A program made the position numbers and the translations under genes. The notes beneath the pieces were generated by a model. That model saw only the letters and a list, made by a program, of their open reading frames with translations, made no database searches and was not told the origin of the DNA. A stretch of DNA of 64,000 nucleotides from Thermogutta terrifontis (GTDB lineage: Bacteria > Planctomycetota > Planctomycetia > Pirellulales > Thermoguttaceae), in NCBI RefSeq assembly GCF_002277955.1, contig NZ_CP018477.1, positions 806,001 to 870,000 of the forward strand, read 5' to 3'. How positions within the stretch are numbered: position 1 is the stretch's first letter; each line of letters begins with the position of its first letter. Below are positions 9,110-19,029 of the stretch, piece by piece.

Positions 9110-10921
9110 TTACCGCGATTCCAGTCCCAGCGCGTCTGCCAGTTTAGTCCGGTAATCCTCCAGGTTGAGGGGGTTCCATTCATTCAGTCGGGTGATTCCT
9201 GCCACGGGAATCAGCTCCACGAATGGCCGAAAGCGTTGCTTGGCCAGTGAAGCCAGCGGCTCTTTCTGTGGGGCGAGCCGGGCACGCTCCAGAATCGCGT
9301 AATCCACACTCAGCCGACCGATCTTCACCCGTTTGAGCAGCGTCGGATCATCGTGGACCGCCTCCTCCGCCTTCTGCCAGAGTTGGTTGGCTTCCACCAG
9401 CAGCTCGTCCGTGAGGTGGGGATGGGTCGGAGGAATCCAGATGCTGCAATGGATGTTTTCCTTTTCCACGCGATCGTGGAGAGCGTCGATGTACTGGCGG
9501 ATGAACGGAGCCGCCGCCCCATAGTAGCCTTCCAAGAACTCGTTCATGGCCAGGTTTTCATCATAATCGGGATTCCAGAGGAACTTGGCCGTCATATAGC
9601 CGCCGAGTGCCGCCAGTTCACTGTTGGGTGTGTTGTAGGTGTCCTGTTCAAAAATTCCTTTCACGTTGTTTTCTACAAAGAGCTTGATATTGTCATTGCG
9701 GACCCGCTGGTTGGGAAACGGCAGCAGGTAGTGCCGGAAGTCGGTAACGTAGTCCCACACCCACAGCCGGTTGCAGATTTTCGCCCAGCCTCGCAGGTCT
9801 TCCACGAACGCCTTGTTGGCCGGCAGGTCGCAGGTGGCCAGCGGATGGGCAAAGCAGCACTCGATGGAGCACAAGCGAATGATCACATTGGGCCGGGGAC
9901 GCATCGTCTTGGGCGGCTTTCGCGTCCATTGATAGGCCAGCGTTTCGATGGCCTTGTCGGGGAAGCGTTTTTCCACGGCCTCCGCCACTCGATTAACCAT
10001 CTGAAGCACCGGGGCGATCTGGCTTTCTTCGGCCTTGGCCAGGGCCTGACATCTGTCGCATTCGCAGTAGTTGTACCAGTCGTTCTGAGAAACGGAGAAC
10101 ACGAACGCCTCAGGATCGCGCTCCATCGCCTTGAGGATCTCTTCCGTAACAATCCGAATGACATCCTCATTGGTGCAGCAGAGCTGCGTTCGGTCCTTCA
10201 GCCGTTTTCCTTTGACCAGCGCGAAATACTCGGGATGCTCATCGAAATATTTTTCCGGGGGGACCAGCCGATCGAAGGTGTGGACGAAAAAGCCACTTCC
10301 AAACCGGATCTTGCCGCCGTGTTGTGGCCCCAGCCGTCCCGACGAGGAATTGACCCGATTCCGGGCACACCAGTCTCCGTCAAAGCAGTCGTAAGTGAAC
10401 GGCTCCCGGTATTCCAGGACGGGAACGATCGTTTCATCGAGAGGTCCGATGGTCAGGCGATTGTGGTGGGGAATTCGGCTGCAATCCGGGGTGAACCAGC
10501 GGCATCCCCAGTGATCCTCGAGCAACCCGTAGACCCCATAAAGCGTGCCCCGGGGCTCACCACCGGCAATGATGAGACGTTGGCCAACCGTCTTGATGGT
10601 GTAACCTTCCTTGCCCAGCTTCTGCCAGTCAATTTCGACGCCGAGTTCCTGCAATCGGCGATTGTTGCTCAGCAGGATTTCCTGGTCGGCGGCGGGTTGA
10701 AAGGTGTCTGTCCGGATGGAGAGGTTCGCTCCGGTCATTTCGCGGATGAATTTGGCCAATTCATCCGCGGCATGACGCACGGGTTCGCTGGCCTTTTCAG
10801 GAATGACAATGTGATAGGACGATTGCCCACCCTCCGCAATAACGAGTTCCTGTGCGTACGCCGGACAGATGCCCACCGACACGACAGCCATCAGTAACAT
10901 TCCCCAGGGAATCCGACGCAT
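9110..10921 (-). CDS. Secreted DUF4838 protein (glycosidase-like)
   Basis: About 603 residues. A signal peptide (MRRIPWGMLLMAVVSVGICP, cleavage near AYAQ) sends it out of the cytoplasm. Residues ~25-140 resemble the N-terminal domain of family 67 alpha-glucuronidases (KFIREMTGANL, GEPRGTLYGVYGLLEDHWGC); the following region (~180-500) matches DUF4838 in layout, with CCTNED, SQNDWYNYCECDRC and IRLCSIECCF. Such proteins are common in polysaccharide-degrading planctomycetes and Bacteroidetes, but the reaction is not established. The ATG at 10921 has GAGGAGG upstream, so the six extra residues are rejected. It is divergent from the thioredoxin-protease gene, with repeat cluster B between them. 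Confidence 0.82.
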   Translation of the reverse strand: MRRIPWGMLLMAVVSVGICPAYAQELVIAEGGQSSYHIVIPEKASEPVRHAADELAKFIREMTGANLSIRTDTFQPAADQEILLSNNRRLQELGVEIDWQKLGKEGYTIKTVGQRLIIAGGEPRGTLYGVYGLLEDHWGCRWFTPDCSRIPHHNRLTIGPLDETIVPVLEYREPFTYDCFDGDWCARNRVNSSSGRLGPQHGGKIRFGSGFFVHTFDRLVPPEKYFDEHPEYFALVKGKRLKDRTQLCCTNEDVIRIVTEEILKAMERDPEAFVFSVSQNDWYNYCECDRCQALAKAEESQIAPVLQMVNRVAEAVEKRFPDKAIETLAYQWTRKPPKTMRPRPNVIIRLCSIECCFAHPLATCDLPANKAFVEDLRGWAKICNRLWVWDYVTDFRHYLLPFPNQRVRNDNIKLFVENNVKGIFEQDTYNTPNSELAALGGYMTAKFLWNPDYDENLAMNEFLEGYYGAAAPFIRQYIDALHDRVEKENIHCSIWIPPTHPHLTDELLVEANQLWQKAEEAVHDDPTLLKRVKIGRLSVDYAILERARLAPQKEPLASLAKQRFRPFVELIPVAGITRLNEWNPLNLEDYRTKLADALGLESR

Positions 10922-11030
10922 GGTGATCCTCCTCCGCAAAAGAAACTAAACCCGGTTTGTGCGACCCAAACAGGCGTTTCCCAGGGTACACGGCGATGAC
11001 GCCTGCCGCAATAAGGGGAAGGTTGGCCCT

Positions 11031-11540
11031 ATCCCCACTTTGTCCGCCCCCGGGGAAAGGCCTGTAAAAGTCGGCAACGTCTTCAGAGGAGTGAGATTCA
11101 GCCCGGAGGGACTTTTCCCGGAGGGACCTGCCTGTCAGGTCTACGTTCCTCTGATTACATGGTAGGGGCAATTCATGAATTGCGCCTACAATGTCGGAGG
11201 GACCTGCCTGTGGAGCCGCCTCTCGGAGGGACGCGCTCGTCACGTCCGCTTCGCGATGTTGGATTATCCACTGTTATTCATTGGGCACGACAAGCGTGCC
11301 CCTCCGAAAGAATGTCGGAGGGACCCGCTTGTCGGGTCCGCCGTGCAACGTTCGATCATCCATTCCCATTTCCCCCGGGCACGACAAGCGTGCCTCTCCA
11401 AAAAAATGTCGGAGGGACGTGCTCGTCACGTCCGCTTCGCGATGTTGGATTATCCACTGTTATTCCCCCGGCACGACAGGCGTGCCTCTCCAAAAAAATG
11501 TCGGAGGGACGTGCCTGTCAGGTCCGTCATTCAACGGTCA
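11031..11540 (+). repeat. Repeat cluster B: composite hairpin-array element, plus orientation
   Basis: It begins with a head module (11031-11115) that matches cluster C and, inverted, cluster A. Then come tandem units: CGGAGGGAC occurs at 11224, 11316, 11410 and 11502, a period of 92-94 bp. Each unit has a first hairpin (for example GGACCCGCTTGTCGGGTCC at 11321-11339, GGACGTGCTCGTCACGTCC at 11414-11432), a spacer with ATCATCCATTCCC or a relative, a second hairpin GGGCACGACAAGCGTGCCC (11283-11301), and CCTCCGA pairing with TCGGAGG. Arms differ between copies but stay complementary. It separates two divergent genes. No protein-coding role is visible. Confidence 0.85.
11162..11189. repeat. 28-bp palindrome (copy 2)
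   Basis: GTAGGGGCAATTCA followed by TGAATTGCGCCTAC, with one mismatch, inserted between the head and the first full unit of cluster B. Confidence 0.85.
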
Positions 11541-12053
11541 ACGTCTGCCAAGCGCCCTCGTTGTCGCCTTCGATCGGCCTGAAATGCTCTCTTGCTTGCC
11601 GGAATCCCACAGAAGTGGGTGGGCTGCTGTCTTGCTGAAATGGCGGTACCGAGGTCGGCTCACTGCCAATTTGGCAGCCGCACCAATTTGATATTGCCAC
11701 CCAACTGCCTTGTGGTATTTAATGAGTGTCTCTCGGTGGGTGGACCGGGAGGGATGATCGCCATCGCCTCTGCCGAGAGACGTTGCACTATCCCACTCAT
11801 TGGCAACAGTTGACGGATCGTACACGTCGAGAGAACACGGAGGTTGCCCTGGATCACAAGTATCCGGTGACCATGGATGGTCGATGCGTTCATTCAAGCC
11901 GGCAGGTGCTGGCGGACGGGCTTTTCTCGTCCGCACCGTCCTGGAATCGGCCGGCCTCTTTGCGTCGCACTTGCTCACCTGGTGGCCAGGGTGGCGACCT
12001 CCTCGAAACTTACCTGCGGGTGGCGTTCCCGCCTTTTTCTGGAGGGTTTGCCG
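11541..12053. other. No gene seen; upstream region of the thioredoxin-protease gene
   Basis: About 510 bp after cluster B. Reading frames here are short, lack coding character and disagree with the well-supported start at 12054. I could not identify a promoter, RNA gene or repeat with confidence. Confidence 0.5.
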
Positions 12054-13985
12054 ATGCGCGCTGTGATACTTTGGCCACCGCGCCACAGGTGTCTGCTCTG
12101 GGGTTTGCTCGTCCTGGGACAGTGCGTGGGGTCGCTGACATTTCCTCCCGTCAGGGCAGATGATCTCGCTGGTCAGACAGTCCTTTTGGATTTTTACGCC
12201 GACTGGTGCGGTCCATGCCAGCAGATGATGCCCGTGGTGGAGGAGCTCCACCGGGCCGGTTACCCCGTGCGGAAAGTCAACATTGATCGAGAACCCGCGC
12301 TTGCGCAGCGCTTTCGCATCAACGCGGTGCCGACTTTTGTAATGATCGTCAATGGGAGGGAAGTGGACCGCATTGTCGGACCGGCCAGCCTCGATCAGCT
12401 TCGGCTGCTGTGTCGTTTGGCGCCGCAACGGCCGACTCAATTCATACCGGTACAGGCCCCTTCAGAAACAATCGCGAGAACAGCTTCGGGAAATTCCTCG
12501 GTTCCCCCACAATCGCCGATCAATGACGGTGGTTCTCAGCGGAAAGGTTTGCCCCCGTTTGACTCGCAGTGTCGGTTTGCTGCTCCGACGGACGAAGACC
12601 TTATTGCCGCGACGGTGCGGATTCGGATTGAAGATCCTCGAGGTCGGTCGAGCGGCTCGGGCACAATCATCGATGCCCGAGGAGGCGAAGCCCTGATTAT
12701 CACCTGTGGTCATCTCTTTCGGGAAAGCAAGGGGCAATTGCCGATTCAGGTGGATCTTTTTGGCCCGCGGCCTGTCCAAAACCTGCCCGCCCAGCTCATT
12801 CACTATGATGAAAAACTGGACATCGGCTTTTTGAGTATCCGGCCCAACCAGCCGGTGGTTGTCGCGCGAGTGGCCCCGCCAGGCTATCCGCTGGCGGTGG
12901 GTGATGCGATTTATTCCGTGGGCTGTGGGGAGGGGCAACCGCCGACGGTTTGGAAGGGGAAGGTAACGGCGATCGACAAATATTTGGGACCAGCGAACAT
13001 CGAGGCTTCCCGGGCACCCGTGGTGGGACGCAGCGGAGGTGGCCTGTTTTCCAGCGAAGGCTTCCTCATCGGTGTGTGCAACGCCGCTGATCCACCCCTG
13101 GATGAAGGAATCTATCTGGCCCTGCGGGAAATTCATCGCTCGTTGGATCGGCTCAATCTGGCCATGGTCTATCGAACGGACGGAGCCACCGTAGCTCCCG
13201 CGACGTTGGTGCAGGCAACGCCCTCCCCCGTCCCAGCCCGGTCGGCCGGGGAACTTTCCAACGGGATGCGGGCATCAGAGGGCGTCGCACCAGAGCAGGC
13301 CAACGTGGCATCTAACACCGCTGGGGAAGGACAGCAAACGTCGGTGCTGGGAGCGGACGCTCGGCCGATTCCTTCGCAGGAGTTGGTACGTTCTCCTGAG
13401 GAAGTGACCCTCGCCGCAGGGCTGCCGTTGCCGATTGCTTTGAGCCAGAGTGCTGAACACGCGTCTTCCCAGCAGGAAATAAAACCCTCCGCTCCGTTTA
13501 ACCGGGCGCCTGCCGTGCCGATGTCCCATGTCGCAGCCACGGGAGGGTTATCTACGACAGGGCTGTCGCTGGAGGAGCGCGCAGCCTGGGAAGAAATCGC
13601 CAGGCGACGTGCGGCAGGGTACGAGATCGTATGTGTCGTTCGGCCGATGAATCAGCCCCAGGCCCCCAGTGAGGTCATAGTCCTTCGGGAGATGTCGCCG
13701 GAGTTTCTTGCCCTGCTGAGACAGGAAGGGGTGAAGACGATCCATCCCCGTGAGGAGAGCCGAATCGATGGAGCAGGGGTGCAGACAAACGTGGTTCCGC
13801 AGTTGTCGGATGCAAGAGCGGCGGTGCCCCTGGTGCCCATCACAGCCCAAGCACGAATCGACGACAGAGGCCATTCTGAGCGTGCCGTCCGGGGTCAGGG
13901 CGGTTTGTCGCCCGCCGTGGATATGAGCGGGATCGGCCTGCCGGCGGCGGTGATCGCAATTGCGCCTTCAGGTGGCGGCCGATAG
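12054..13985 (+). CDS. Exported thioredoxin-trypsin-like protease fusion
   Basis: About 643 residues. After a signal peptide (residues ~1-35), a thioredoxin domain spans ~38-125 with the redox motif WCGPC near 51 and the cis-Pro in NAVPTFV. A trypsin/HtrA-like domain follows (~185-370): His in IITCGHLF (~217), Asp in KLDIGFLSI (~255) and Ser in GRSGGGLF (~327), with correct spacing for a catalytic triad. The remaining ~270 residues are low-complexity with a short conserved-looking patch. The start at 12054 has GGAGGG eight bases upstream; the longer frame reads through non-coding DNA. It probably works in the periplasm on misfolded or disulfide-containing proteins (inference). No PDZ domain is visible. 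Confidence 0.85.
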   Translation: MRAVILWPPRHRCLLWGLLVLGQCVGSLTFPPVRADDLAGQTVLLDFYADWCGPCQQMMPVVEELHRAGYPVRKVNIDREPALAQRFRINAVPTFVMIVNGREVDRIVGPASLDQLRLLCRLAPQRPTQFIPVQAPSETIARTASGNSSVPPQSPINDGGSQRKGLPPFDSQCRFAAPTDEDLIAATVRIRIEDPRGRSSGSGTIIDARGGEALIITCGHLFRESKGQLPIQVDLFGPRPVQNLPAQLIHYDEKLDIGFLSIRPNQPVVVARVAPPGYPLAVGDAIYSVGCGEGQPPTVWKGKVTAIDKYLGPANIEASRAPVVGRSGGGLFSSEGFLIGVCNAADPPLDEGIYLALREIHRSLDRLNLAMVYRTDGATVAPATLVQATPSPVPARSAGELSNGMRASEGVAPEQANVASNTAGEGQQTSVLGADARPIPSQELVRSPEEVTLAAGLPLPIALSQSAEHASSQQEIKPSAPFNRAPAVPMSHVAATGGLSTTGLSLEERAAWEEIARRRAAGYEIVCVVRPMNQPQAPSEVIVLREMSPEFLALLRQEGVKTIHPREESRIDGAGVQTNVVPQLSDARAAVPLVPITAQARIDDRGHSERAVRGQGGLSPAVDMSGIGLPAAVIAIAPSGGGR

Positions 13986-14039
13986 GATCGTGAAGCCTGA
14001 AGTGAGGACACGAAAAGCGGCGAAGAAGCGTTAGGGCCA

Positions 14040-14074
14040 GCAAGAAAAAGAACTGGGCGGCTCAAGCCGCCCAG
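14040..14074 (-). terminator. Rho-independent terminator of clpC
   Basis: A perfect 10-bp stem (14053-14062 with 14065-14074, CTGGGCGGCT paired with AGCCGCCCAG). On the minus strand it is followed by TTCTTTTTCTTG. It lies 38 bp past the clpC stop and shows no T run on the plus strand. Confidence 0.8.
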
Positions 14075-14111
14075 AATGGATGACACGCTTTTACTCGAGA
14101 GTCTCGGACGC

Positions 14112-16703
14112 TCAATTCTGGCTGGCTGGCGGAGTCCCGGAATCGCCCCCAGACACGCCCGCGGTTTCCGGTTCATCGGCGCTGGCTTCACCGGGCGGTG
14201 GCAATTCCGGCTTGCCGACCACACCTTCGAAGACCAGTTGTTTCTTGCCGCCGACGTCCTTGACCTTCACCACAATCGTGTCCTTGCCTTCGAACTCACC
14301 TTTAAGGAGCTCCTCGGCAAGCGGGTCTTCGATGTAATTCTCGATGGCACGCCGCAACGGTCGGGCACCAAAGTCGAGATTCGTACCCCGCTTGATGATG
14401 AGCTTCTTCGCCTCCTCGGTGAGCACGAGGGACAGGCCGCGTTCGGCCAGCCGCTGGCGGACCTTGCCCAACTCGAGTTCCACCACGTCGCAGAGGTCTT
14501 TCTGCGTCAGGTGCCGGAAGACGATGATGTCGTCCACCCGGTTGAGGAACTCGGGCCGGAACACCTTCTCGATCTGCTCGATGACACGCCGCTTCATGTT
14601 TTCGTAGCTGGTGTCATCGTCGGGCTTCTGGAAGCCGAAGGCGGCCTCATTCTTGATCGCCTCGGCACCCGCATTGGTGGTCATGATCAGGATCGTGTTC
14701 CGGAAGTCCACATTCCGGCCGAAGCTGTCCGTCAGACGCCCTTCCTCCATCACCTGGAGCAGCATGTTGAACACGTCCGGATGGGCCTTCTCGATCTCAT
14801 CGAGGAGGATGACCGAGTACGGCCGACGCCGGATCTTTTCCGTGAGTTGTCCGCCCTCCTCGTAGCCGACGTAGCCCGGCGGCGCGCCGATGAGGCGGCT
14901 CACGTTGTGTTTCTCCATGTACTCGCTCATGTCAATCTGGATGAGGGCGTCCTCATCGCCGAACATGAACTCGGCCAGGGCCTTGGCAAGGAGGGTCTTA
15001 CCGACACCCGTCGGCCCGGCGAAGATGAAGCATCCCACCGGCCGCTTGGGGTCTTTCAGACCGCTGCGGCTCCGCCGCACCGCCCGGGCGATCGACTTGA
15101 TCGCCTCATCCTGGCTGACCACCCGCTTGTGCAGCTCTTCCTCCATCTTGAGCAACCGGATGGAGTCCTCGGTGGTCATCCGGGTGAGCGGAATGCCGGT
15201 CATCTTGGAGACGACCTCGGCCACAACCTCGGCGTCCACGATGCCGTCCGCGGCAGCCGACTTCTCGCGCCACTCGCGCATCATGGTAGCCTTCTTTTTC
15301 TTGAGTTTGTCGGCCTGGTCGCGGAGTTTGGCGGCCTTTTCGAAGTCCTGATTGGCCACCGCTTCCTCTTTCTCCTTGTTGAGCCGCTCGATTTCCTCGT
15401 CGATTTCTTTGAGGTCGGGCGGCCGGGTCAGCGACTTCAGGTGCACCCTCGCACCGGCCTCGTCGATCACGTCGATGGCCTTGTCGGGCAGGCAGCGGCC
15501 GGTGATGTACCGGCTGGAGAGTTCCACCGCCGCGACAATTGCATCGTCGGTGATCTGCACGTGGTGGTGCTTCTCGTAGCGATCGCGGAGTCCTTTGAGG
15601 ATTGCGATGGTTTCTTCCTTGGTGTTCGGTTCCACCATCACGACCTGGAACCGACGATCGAGGGCGCTGTCCTTCTCGATGTATTTACGGTACTCATCGA
15701 GTGTGGTGGCGCCGATGCACTGGATTTCGCCACGGGCCAGAGCCGGCTTGAGGACGTTGGAGGCGTCGATCGCGCCCTCCGCACCACCCGCACCGACCAG
15801 CGTGTGCAGCTCATCAATGAAGAGGATGACGTTCCCCGCCCGGCGGACTTCGTTCATGACCGCCTTGATCCGCTCCTCAAACTGACCGCGGTACTTGGTC
15901 CCCGCGACCATCATGGCCAGGTCGAGCACCACCACCCGTTTGTCGAGCAGGATCTCGGGCACATCACCCTTGACGATCCTCTGCGCGAAACCTTCCACGA
16001 TGGCAGTCTTACCGACACCAGCCTCACCCAGGAGCACCGGGTTGTTCTTCGTCCGCCGGCAGAGAATCTGCATCGTGCGCTCGATTTCTTTTTCACGCCC
16101 GATCACCGGATCGAGCTTGCCTTGCCGGGCCAATTCGGTGAGATCCCGGCCGAAGCTGTCGAGCGCTGGAGTCCGGGATCGGCTTGCCCGCGCGGAAGGA
16201 TCACCGCCGGTGACTTCCTCCTGGCTCAATCCGCCGGAACGATCGGGGGTTTCAGCGGCTTCACTTCCGTGACCGAGCAAATTGAGAACCTCCTCCCGAA
16301 CCTCTTCCAGCTTGAGGCCGAGGTTCATCAATACCTGAGCCGCGACACCTTCCTGCTCACGCAGCAAGCCGAGCAGGAGGTGCTCGGTCCCGATGTAGTT
16401 GTGATTGAGATTTCGCGCCTCCTCGGTCGCGTACTCGATGACCTTGCGAGCGCGCGGGGTCAGCGGAAGCCGTCCCATGGTCACCATGTCGGGACCACTC
16501 TGGACGAGCTTTTCGACCTCGTTGCGAATCCGCTTGAGGTCCACATCCAGGTTGCGCAGCACGTTGGCCGCCACACCGCTCCCCTCCTTGATGAGGCCGA
16601 GCAAGATGTGCTCCGTGCCAACATATTCATGGTTGAACCGCTGCGCCTCCTGGTTGGCCAACTGCATGACCTTTCGGGCGCGATCAGTAAATCGTTCGAA
16701 CAT
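14112..16703 (-). CDS. clpC: ATP-dependent Clp protease ATPase subunit ClpC
   Basis: 863 residues. It has the double Clp N-domain (~1-145), first AAA+ module with Walker [14 protein letters not shown] (~208) and Walker [10 protein letters not shown], a UVR-motif middle domain ([20 protein letters not shown]), and a second AAA+ module with [14 protein letters not shown] (~550) and [16 protein letters not shown]. This layout identifies ClpC rather than ClpA or ClpB. It unfolds proteins for ClpP or acts as a chaperone in the cytoplasm. The ATG at 16703 has GAGAGGAAGG upstream. It is monocistronic here: a terminator follows it, and 645 bp without a gene precede it. No CIRCE-type operator was seen. 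Confidence 0.97.
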   Translation of the reverse strand: MFERFTDRARKVMQLANQEAQRFNHEYVGTEHILLGLIKEGSGVAANVLRNLDVDLKRIRNEVEKLVQSGPDMVTMGRLPLTPRARKVIEYATEEARNLNHNYIGTEHLLLGLLREQEGVAAQVLMNLGLKLEEVREEVLNLLGHGSEAAETPDRSGGLSQEEVTGGDPSARASRSRTPALDSFGRDLTELARQGKLDPVIGREKEIERTMQILCRRTKNNPVLLGEAGVGKTAIVEGFAQRIVKGDVPEILLDKRVVVLDLAMMVAGTKYRGQFEERIKAVMNEVRRAGNVILFIDELHTLVGAGGAEGAIDASNVLKPALARGEIQCIGATTLDEYRKYIEKDSALDRRFQVVMVEPNTKEETIAILKGLRDRYEKHHHVQITDDAIVAAVELSSRYITGRCLPDKAIDVIDEAGARVHLKSLTRPPDLKEIDEEIERLNKEKEEAVANQDFEKAAKLRDQADKLKKKKATMMREWREKSAAADGIVDAEVVAEVVSKMTGIPLTRMTTEDSIRLLKMEEELHKRVVSQDEAIKSIARAVRRSRSGLKDPKRPVGCFIFAGPTGVGKTLLAKALAEFMFGDEDALIQIDMSEYMEKHNVSRLIGAPPGYVGYEEGGQLTEKIRRRPYSVILLDEIEKAHPDVFNMLLQVMEEGRLTDSFGRNVDFRNTILIMTTNAGAEAIKNEAAFGFQKPDDDTSYENMKRRVIEQIEKVFRPEFLNRVDDIIVFRHLTQKDLCDVVELELGKVRQRLAERGLSLVLTEEAKKLIIKRGTNLDFGARPLRRAIENYIEDPLAEELLKGEFEGKDTIVVKVKDVGGKKQLVFEGVVGKPELPPPGEASADEPETAGVSGGDSGTPPASQN

Positions 16704-17348
16704 AGTCGTGCCTTCCTCTCACTGTTTTTCTCATTGAGAGCGATCGACTGTGAATCCGATCGCAGCTCAATGCTCGTTGCCCATTCGTTAATTGTACCGT
16801 TCACCGCCCTCCCGCGTGACTGCCGTCGTTTCACCGACGACAGCTTCTGGCCGGACGAAAGGGCGTCCAGCACCATAGCACTGCAACTCTCGTTCCGGCC
16901 AAAAAATCTGCAACATTTTTTCCTGCTTTCAAATGGCTTCGTCTGTCAGCGAAGACTTTCCCTCTCGCGTGAGCCGTTTCCAGCTGCGTCCCCCCCAAAA
17001 ATCCTGCCACGCCAGTCCCGCCATTAAAAAATAGCCCGGCGGGGCACAAACGACTGAACGCCAATAAAAGTTTACCCCATCGGGCCATTTTCGCGAACTG
17101 CCAAGTTGGCGGTTGGTGTTGTCGTTTTTGCATCACGCTAATGCAGTTTCCGGTCTTTCTAACCATCCCCCAATGGAATTATACGTGCGATTTGGTTTTC
17201 GGTCCTCACCGGGCGAAGGATTTGGCCGTCCTTCTCTGCCTTTAGCATCGCGATGGATCTGTGCGCTTGCTGGTTCGGTTCTGTTTCGACACGTCCTTTC
17301 GACCCGAAGTTCACAGATTCCGCTTGGCCGACGTGTTGTTCTACTGTG
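16704..17348. other. Gene-free region upstream of clpC
   Basis: About 645 bp between clpC and the end of the TPR membrane-protein gene, both on the minus strand. A TACAAT at about -10 spacing appears roughly 90 bp upstream of clpC but has no convincing -35 partner. The frames spanning it have no domain-like character. I see no repeat or RNA gene. Confidence 0.45.
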
Positions 17349-17990
17349 TCATGCCGCTTTGGCAGTCGGCGACCAGGACACGGCCGCCTCAACGTCCGCG
17401 GTACTTTTGGGCTGTGATGTCGGGTTTTCCTTGGTTTCGGTGCTTGCCCGGTGTGCCTCCTTCTCGGCCGTCGATAGCTGCTCCAGGATCTCCAGTTCTC
17501 GGTCGATTTCGAAAAGCCAGGGCGCCGCGCGTTCCACCTTCCGCAATTTGGAAAGAAGTGACCGAGCGGCAGGCAAACGGCCCTGGCGTCGCCACACCGA
17601 AGCCAGGAGAAGGGCGGCTTCGACGTCCTGCGGATCCCGCCGCAGCCGATTGCGGAGCAGCGACTCAGCCAGCGCCCGATCACCCCGAAGATACGCGTGC
17701 AGCGCCTGGGGGTACGTGTCGTCCAACTCGCGCTGGGTGGCGCGCTGCTCTTCCGTGCGAACGAATCGCCAGGACAGCACAACGCCTGTGATCCACCCCG
17801 CACAGAACGCCAGCCAGAGGAAGTTTTTGATCTCTGCACTAACGAGTTCCGGCCAAAGCAAAGTGGTGGCCAAAGCCACCTGGAAAATGGCGGAAAGCAA
17901 GACGCTCCCTATCCAGGCCGACCAGGTGGGCCGCACCAGAAGGGGGGCCAAACCGGGAACTAGCCAGAGATACCAACCGCGGCTTTTCAT
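17349..17990 (-). CDS. Small membrane protein with TPR-like repeats
   Basis: 213 residues. Three hydrophobic segments occupy the N-terminal ~80 residues (WYLWLVPGLAPLL, WIGSVLLSAIFQVALATTL, FLWLAFCAGWITGVVL), followed by a helical region with TPR-like pairs ([40 protein letters not shown]) and a Ser/Thr/Glu-rich tail. This is a membrane-anchored cytoplasmic or periplasmic scaffold by appearance; no function can be assigned. It overlaps weaker frames on both strands, but this one alone has structured composition. An ATG start at 17990 is used. Confidence 0.68.
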   Translation of the reverse strand: MKSRGWYLWLVPGLAPLLVRPTWSAWIGSVLLSAIFQVALATTLLWPELVSAEIKNFLWLAFCAGWITGVVLSWRFVRTEEQRATQRELDDTYPQALHAYLRGDRALAESLLRNRLRRDPQDVEAALLLASVWRRQGRLPAARSLLSKLRKVERAAPWLFEIDRELEILEQLSTAEKEAHRASTETKENPTSQPKSTADVEAAVSWSPTAKAA

Positions 17991-18636
17991 GAACTCAGCC
18001 CGTCAAAAACTTCCTGCTGCAAGCCATTGAGTTCCCCTCTAAATAGCCTTATCATACGCCTAACAATAGGGGGTCAGCTCTCGTGGCCAGCGTGTGGTTC
18101 GATTGTCGCTGGGCGAACTTGGCCTGGAGATTCTCAAACTGCTGGGCAGTTTAGCCCGTTTTGGGGTGCCAGGGCAAGACGATCTGGCCCCGCGGCTGGG
18201 CCTGTAGCGGCGATTGCCGTCTGCGGGTGAGCGTAATTTGGTGGGGTCAATTCATGAATTGCCTCTACCGGTAAAACAGGCGACACACGGGACACATTGG
18301 TTGGGGCCAATGTATGAATTGCAGCCACAAGCCTGGAGCTGTGGGCGGTCGCAACATGGGCATGGATCAGGATCTCACGCAGGCAATAACTCTTATTAAT
18401 GGTGGTGACCGTGGCTGGAGGCGTGCCGGTCAGGCCGGGGTTCGAGGCCCGGGGGCACCCGAGTCGGTGGCTCCCTTTTCAGGGTTACGGCCGGGCGGTA
18501 CACTGAGTGGTGAGAGATTTGGTGGATGGGAAAAGAAAGGTTTGGTTTTTGTCAGACTGGAGGTCGAATACCGCCTTTGCGGGATTTCCGGCGGGTGCTC
18601 GGTTGACGGGAAATTTGCGGAACGTGCGGAGCTGAG
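17991..18636. other. Gene-free region upstream of rpsO with degenerate palindrome copies
   Basis: About 645 bp between divergent genes. It contains a 28-bp palindrome copy (18241-18268) and a decayed relative at 18301-18328 (TTGGGGCCAATGTATGAATT). The last ~150 bp form the rpsO leader, ending in GGAGCTGAG before the ATG. I see no other feature. Confidence 0.55.
18241..18268. repeat. 28-bp palindrome (copy 3, degenerate)
   Basis: GTGGGGTCAATTCA followed by TGAATTGCCTCTAC, a diverged member of the family, upstream of rpsO. Confidence 0.7.
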
Positions 18637-18906
18637 ATGTCCATTACCAAAGAACAAAAGCGCGAGCTGATTGAGCAATTCCGGACCAGTGAGGCAGACA
18701 CGGGTTCGCCCGAAGTTCAAATCGCGATTCTGACCACGCGGATCAAGGCTCTCACCGAGCATTTGAAGGTCCATCGCAAAGACTTCGCCAGCCGACGTGG
18801 CATGCTCATGATGGTCAGTCGGCGGCGGAAGCTTTTGGATTATCTCAAGCGGACGGCTCCGGATCGCTACTTCGCGATTATTCAGCGGCTCCAGCTCCGC
18901 AAGTGA
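18637..18906 (+). CDS. rpsO: 30S ribosomal protein S15
   Basis: 89 residues, the exact family length. The motifs [35 protein letters not shown] and [19 protein letters not shown] are characteristic. It binds 16S rRNA in the central domain of the small subunit. An ATG start has GGAG nearby. pnp follows 114-123 bp downstream, the rpsO-pnp order found in many bacteria, so they may be co-transcribed. The S15 leader is autoregulatory in several bacteria; I did not resolve such a structure here. Confidence 0.97.
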   Translation: MSITKEQKRELIEQFRTSEADTGSPEVQIAILTTRIKALTEHLKVHRKDFASRRGMLMMVSRRRKLLDYLKRTAPDRYFAIIQRLQLRK

Positions 18907-19029
18907 TTTTCCCCGCGAGCAGCACCCGGCTTGTGATTCCTCGGCATTTCGGCGACGGATGCCGCTTGGGCTTCTCGACAGGCGGTATGGCGGCCTCTCA
19001 GAAGCGACCTGGTTGGAAAGGTGACAACA

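Noticed and set aside
11159-11691. Overlapping plus-strand reading frames of 135-166 residues across cluster B
   Set aside because: All three frames are open over the same 92-94-bp tandem repeats because the unit lacks stops; this is a by-product of repeat composition, not coding.
14076-17027. 983-residue plus-strand frame opposite clpC
   Set aside because: It is the antisense shadow of clpC; composition follows the complement of ClpC codons and the minus-strand protein is unmistakable.
17113-18030. Plus-strand frame of 305 residues over the TPR membrane gene
   Set aside because: Ser/Arg-rich with no domain; the minus-strand frame has membrane helices and TPR-like periodicity.
18420-18450. 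Possible tRNA T-arm (GGTTCGAGGCCCGG) upstream of rpsO
   Set aside because: No acceptor stem, anticodon arm or D arm could be paired around it.
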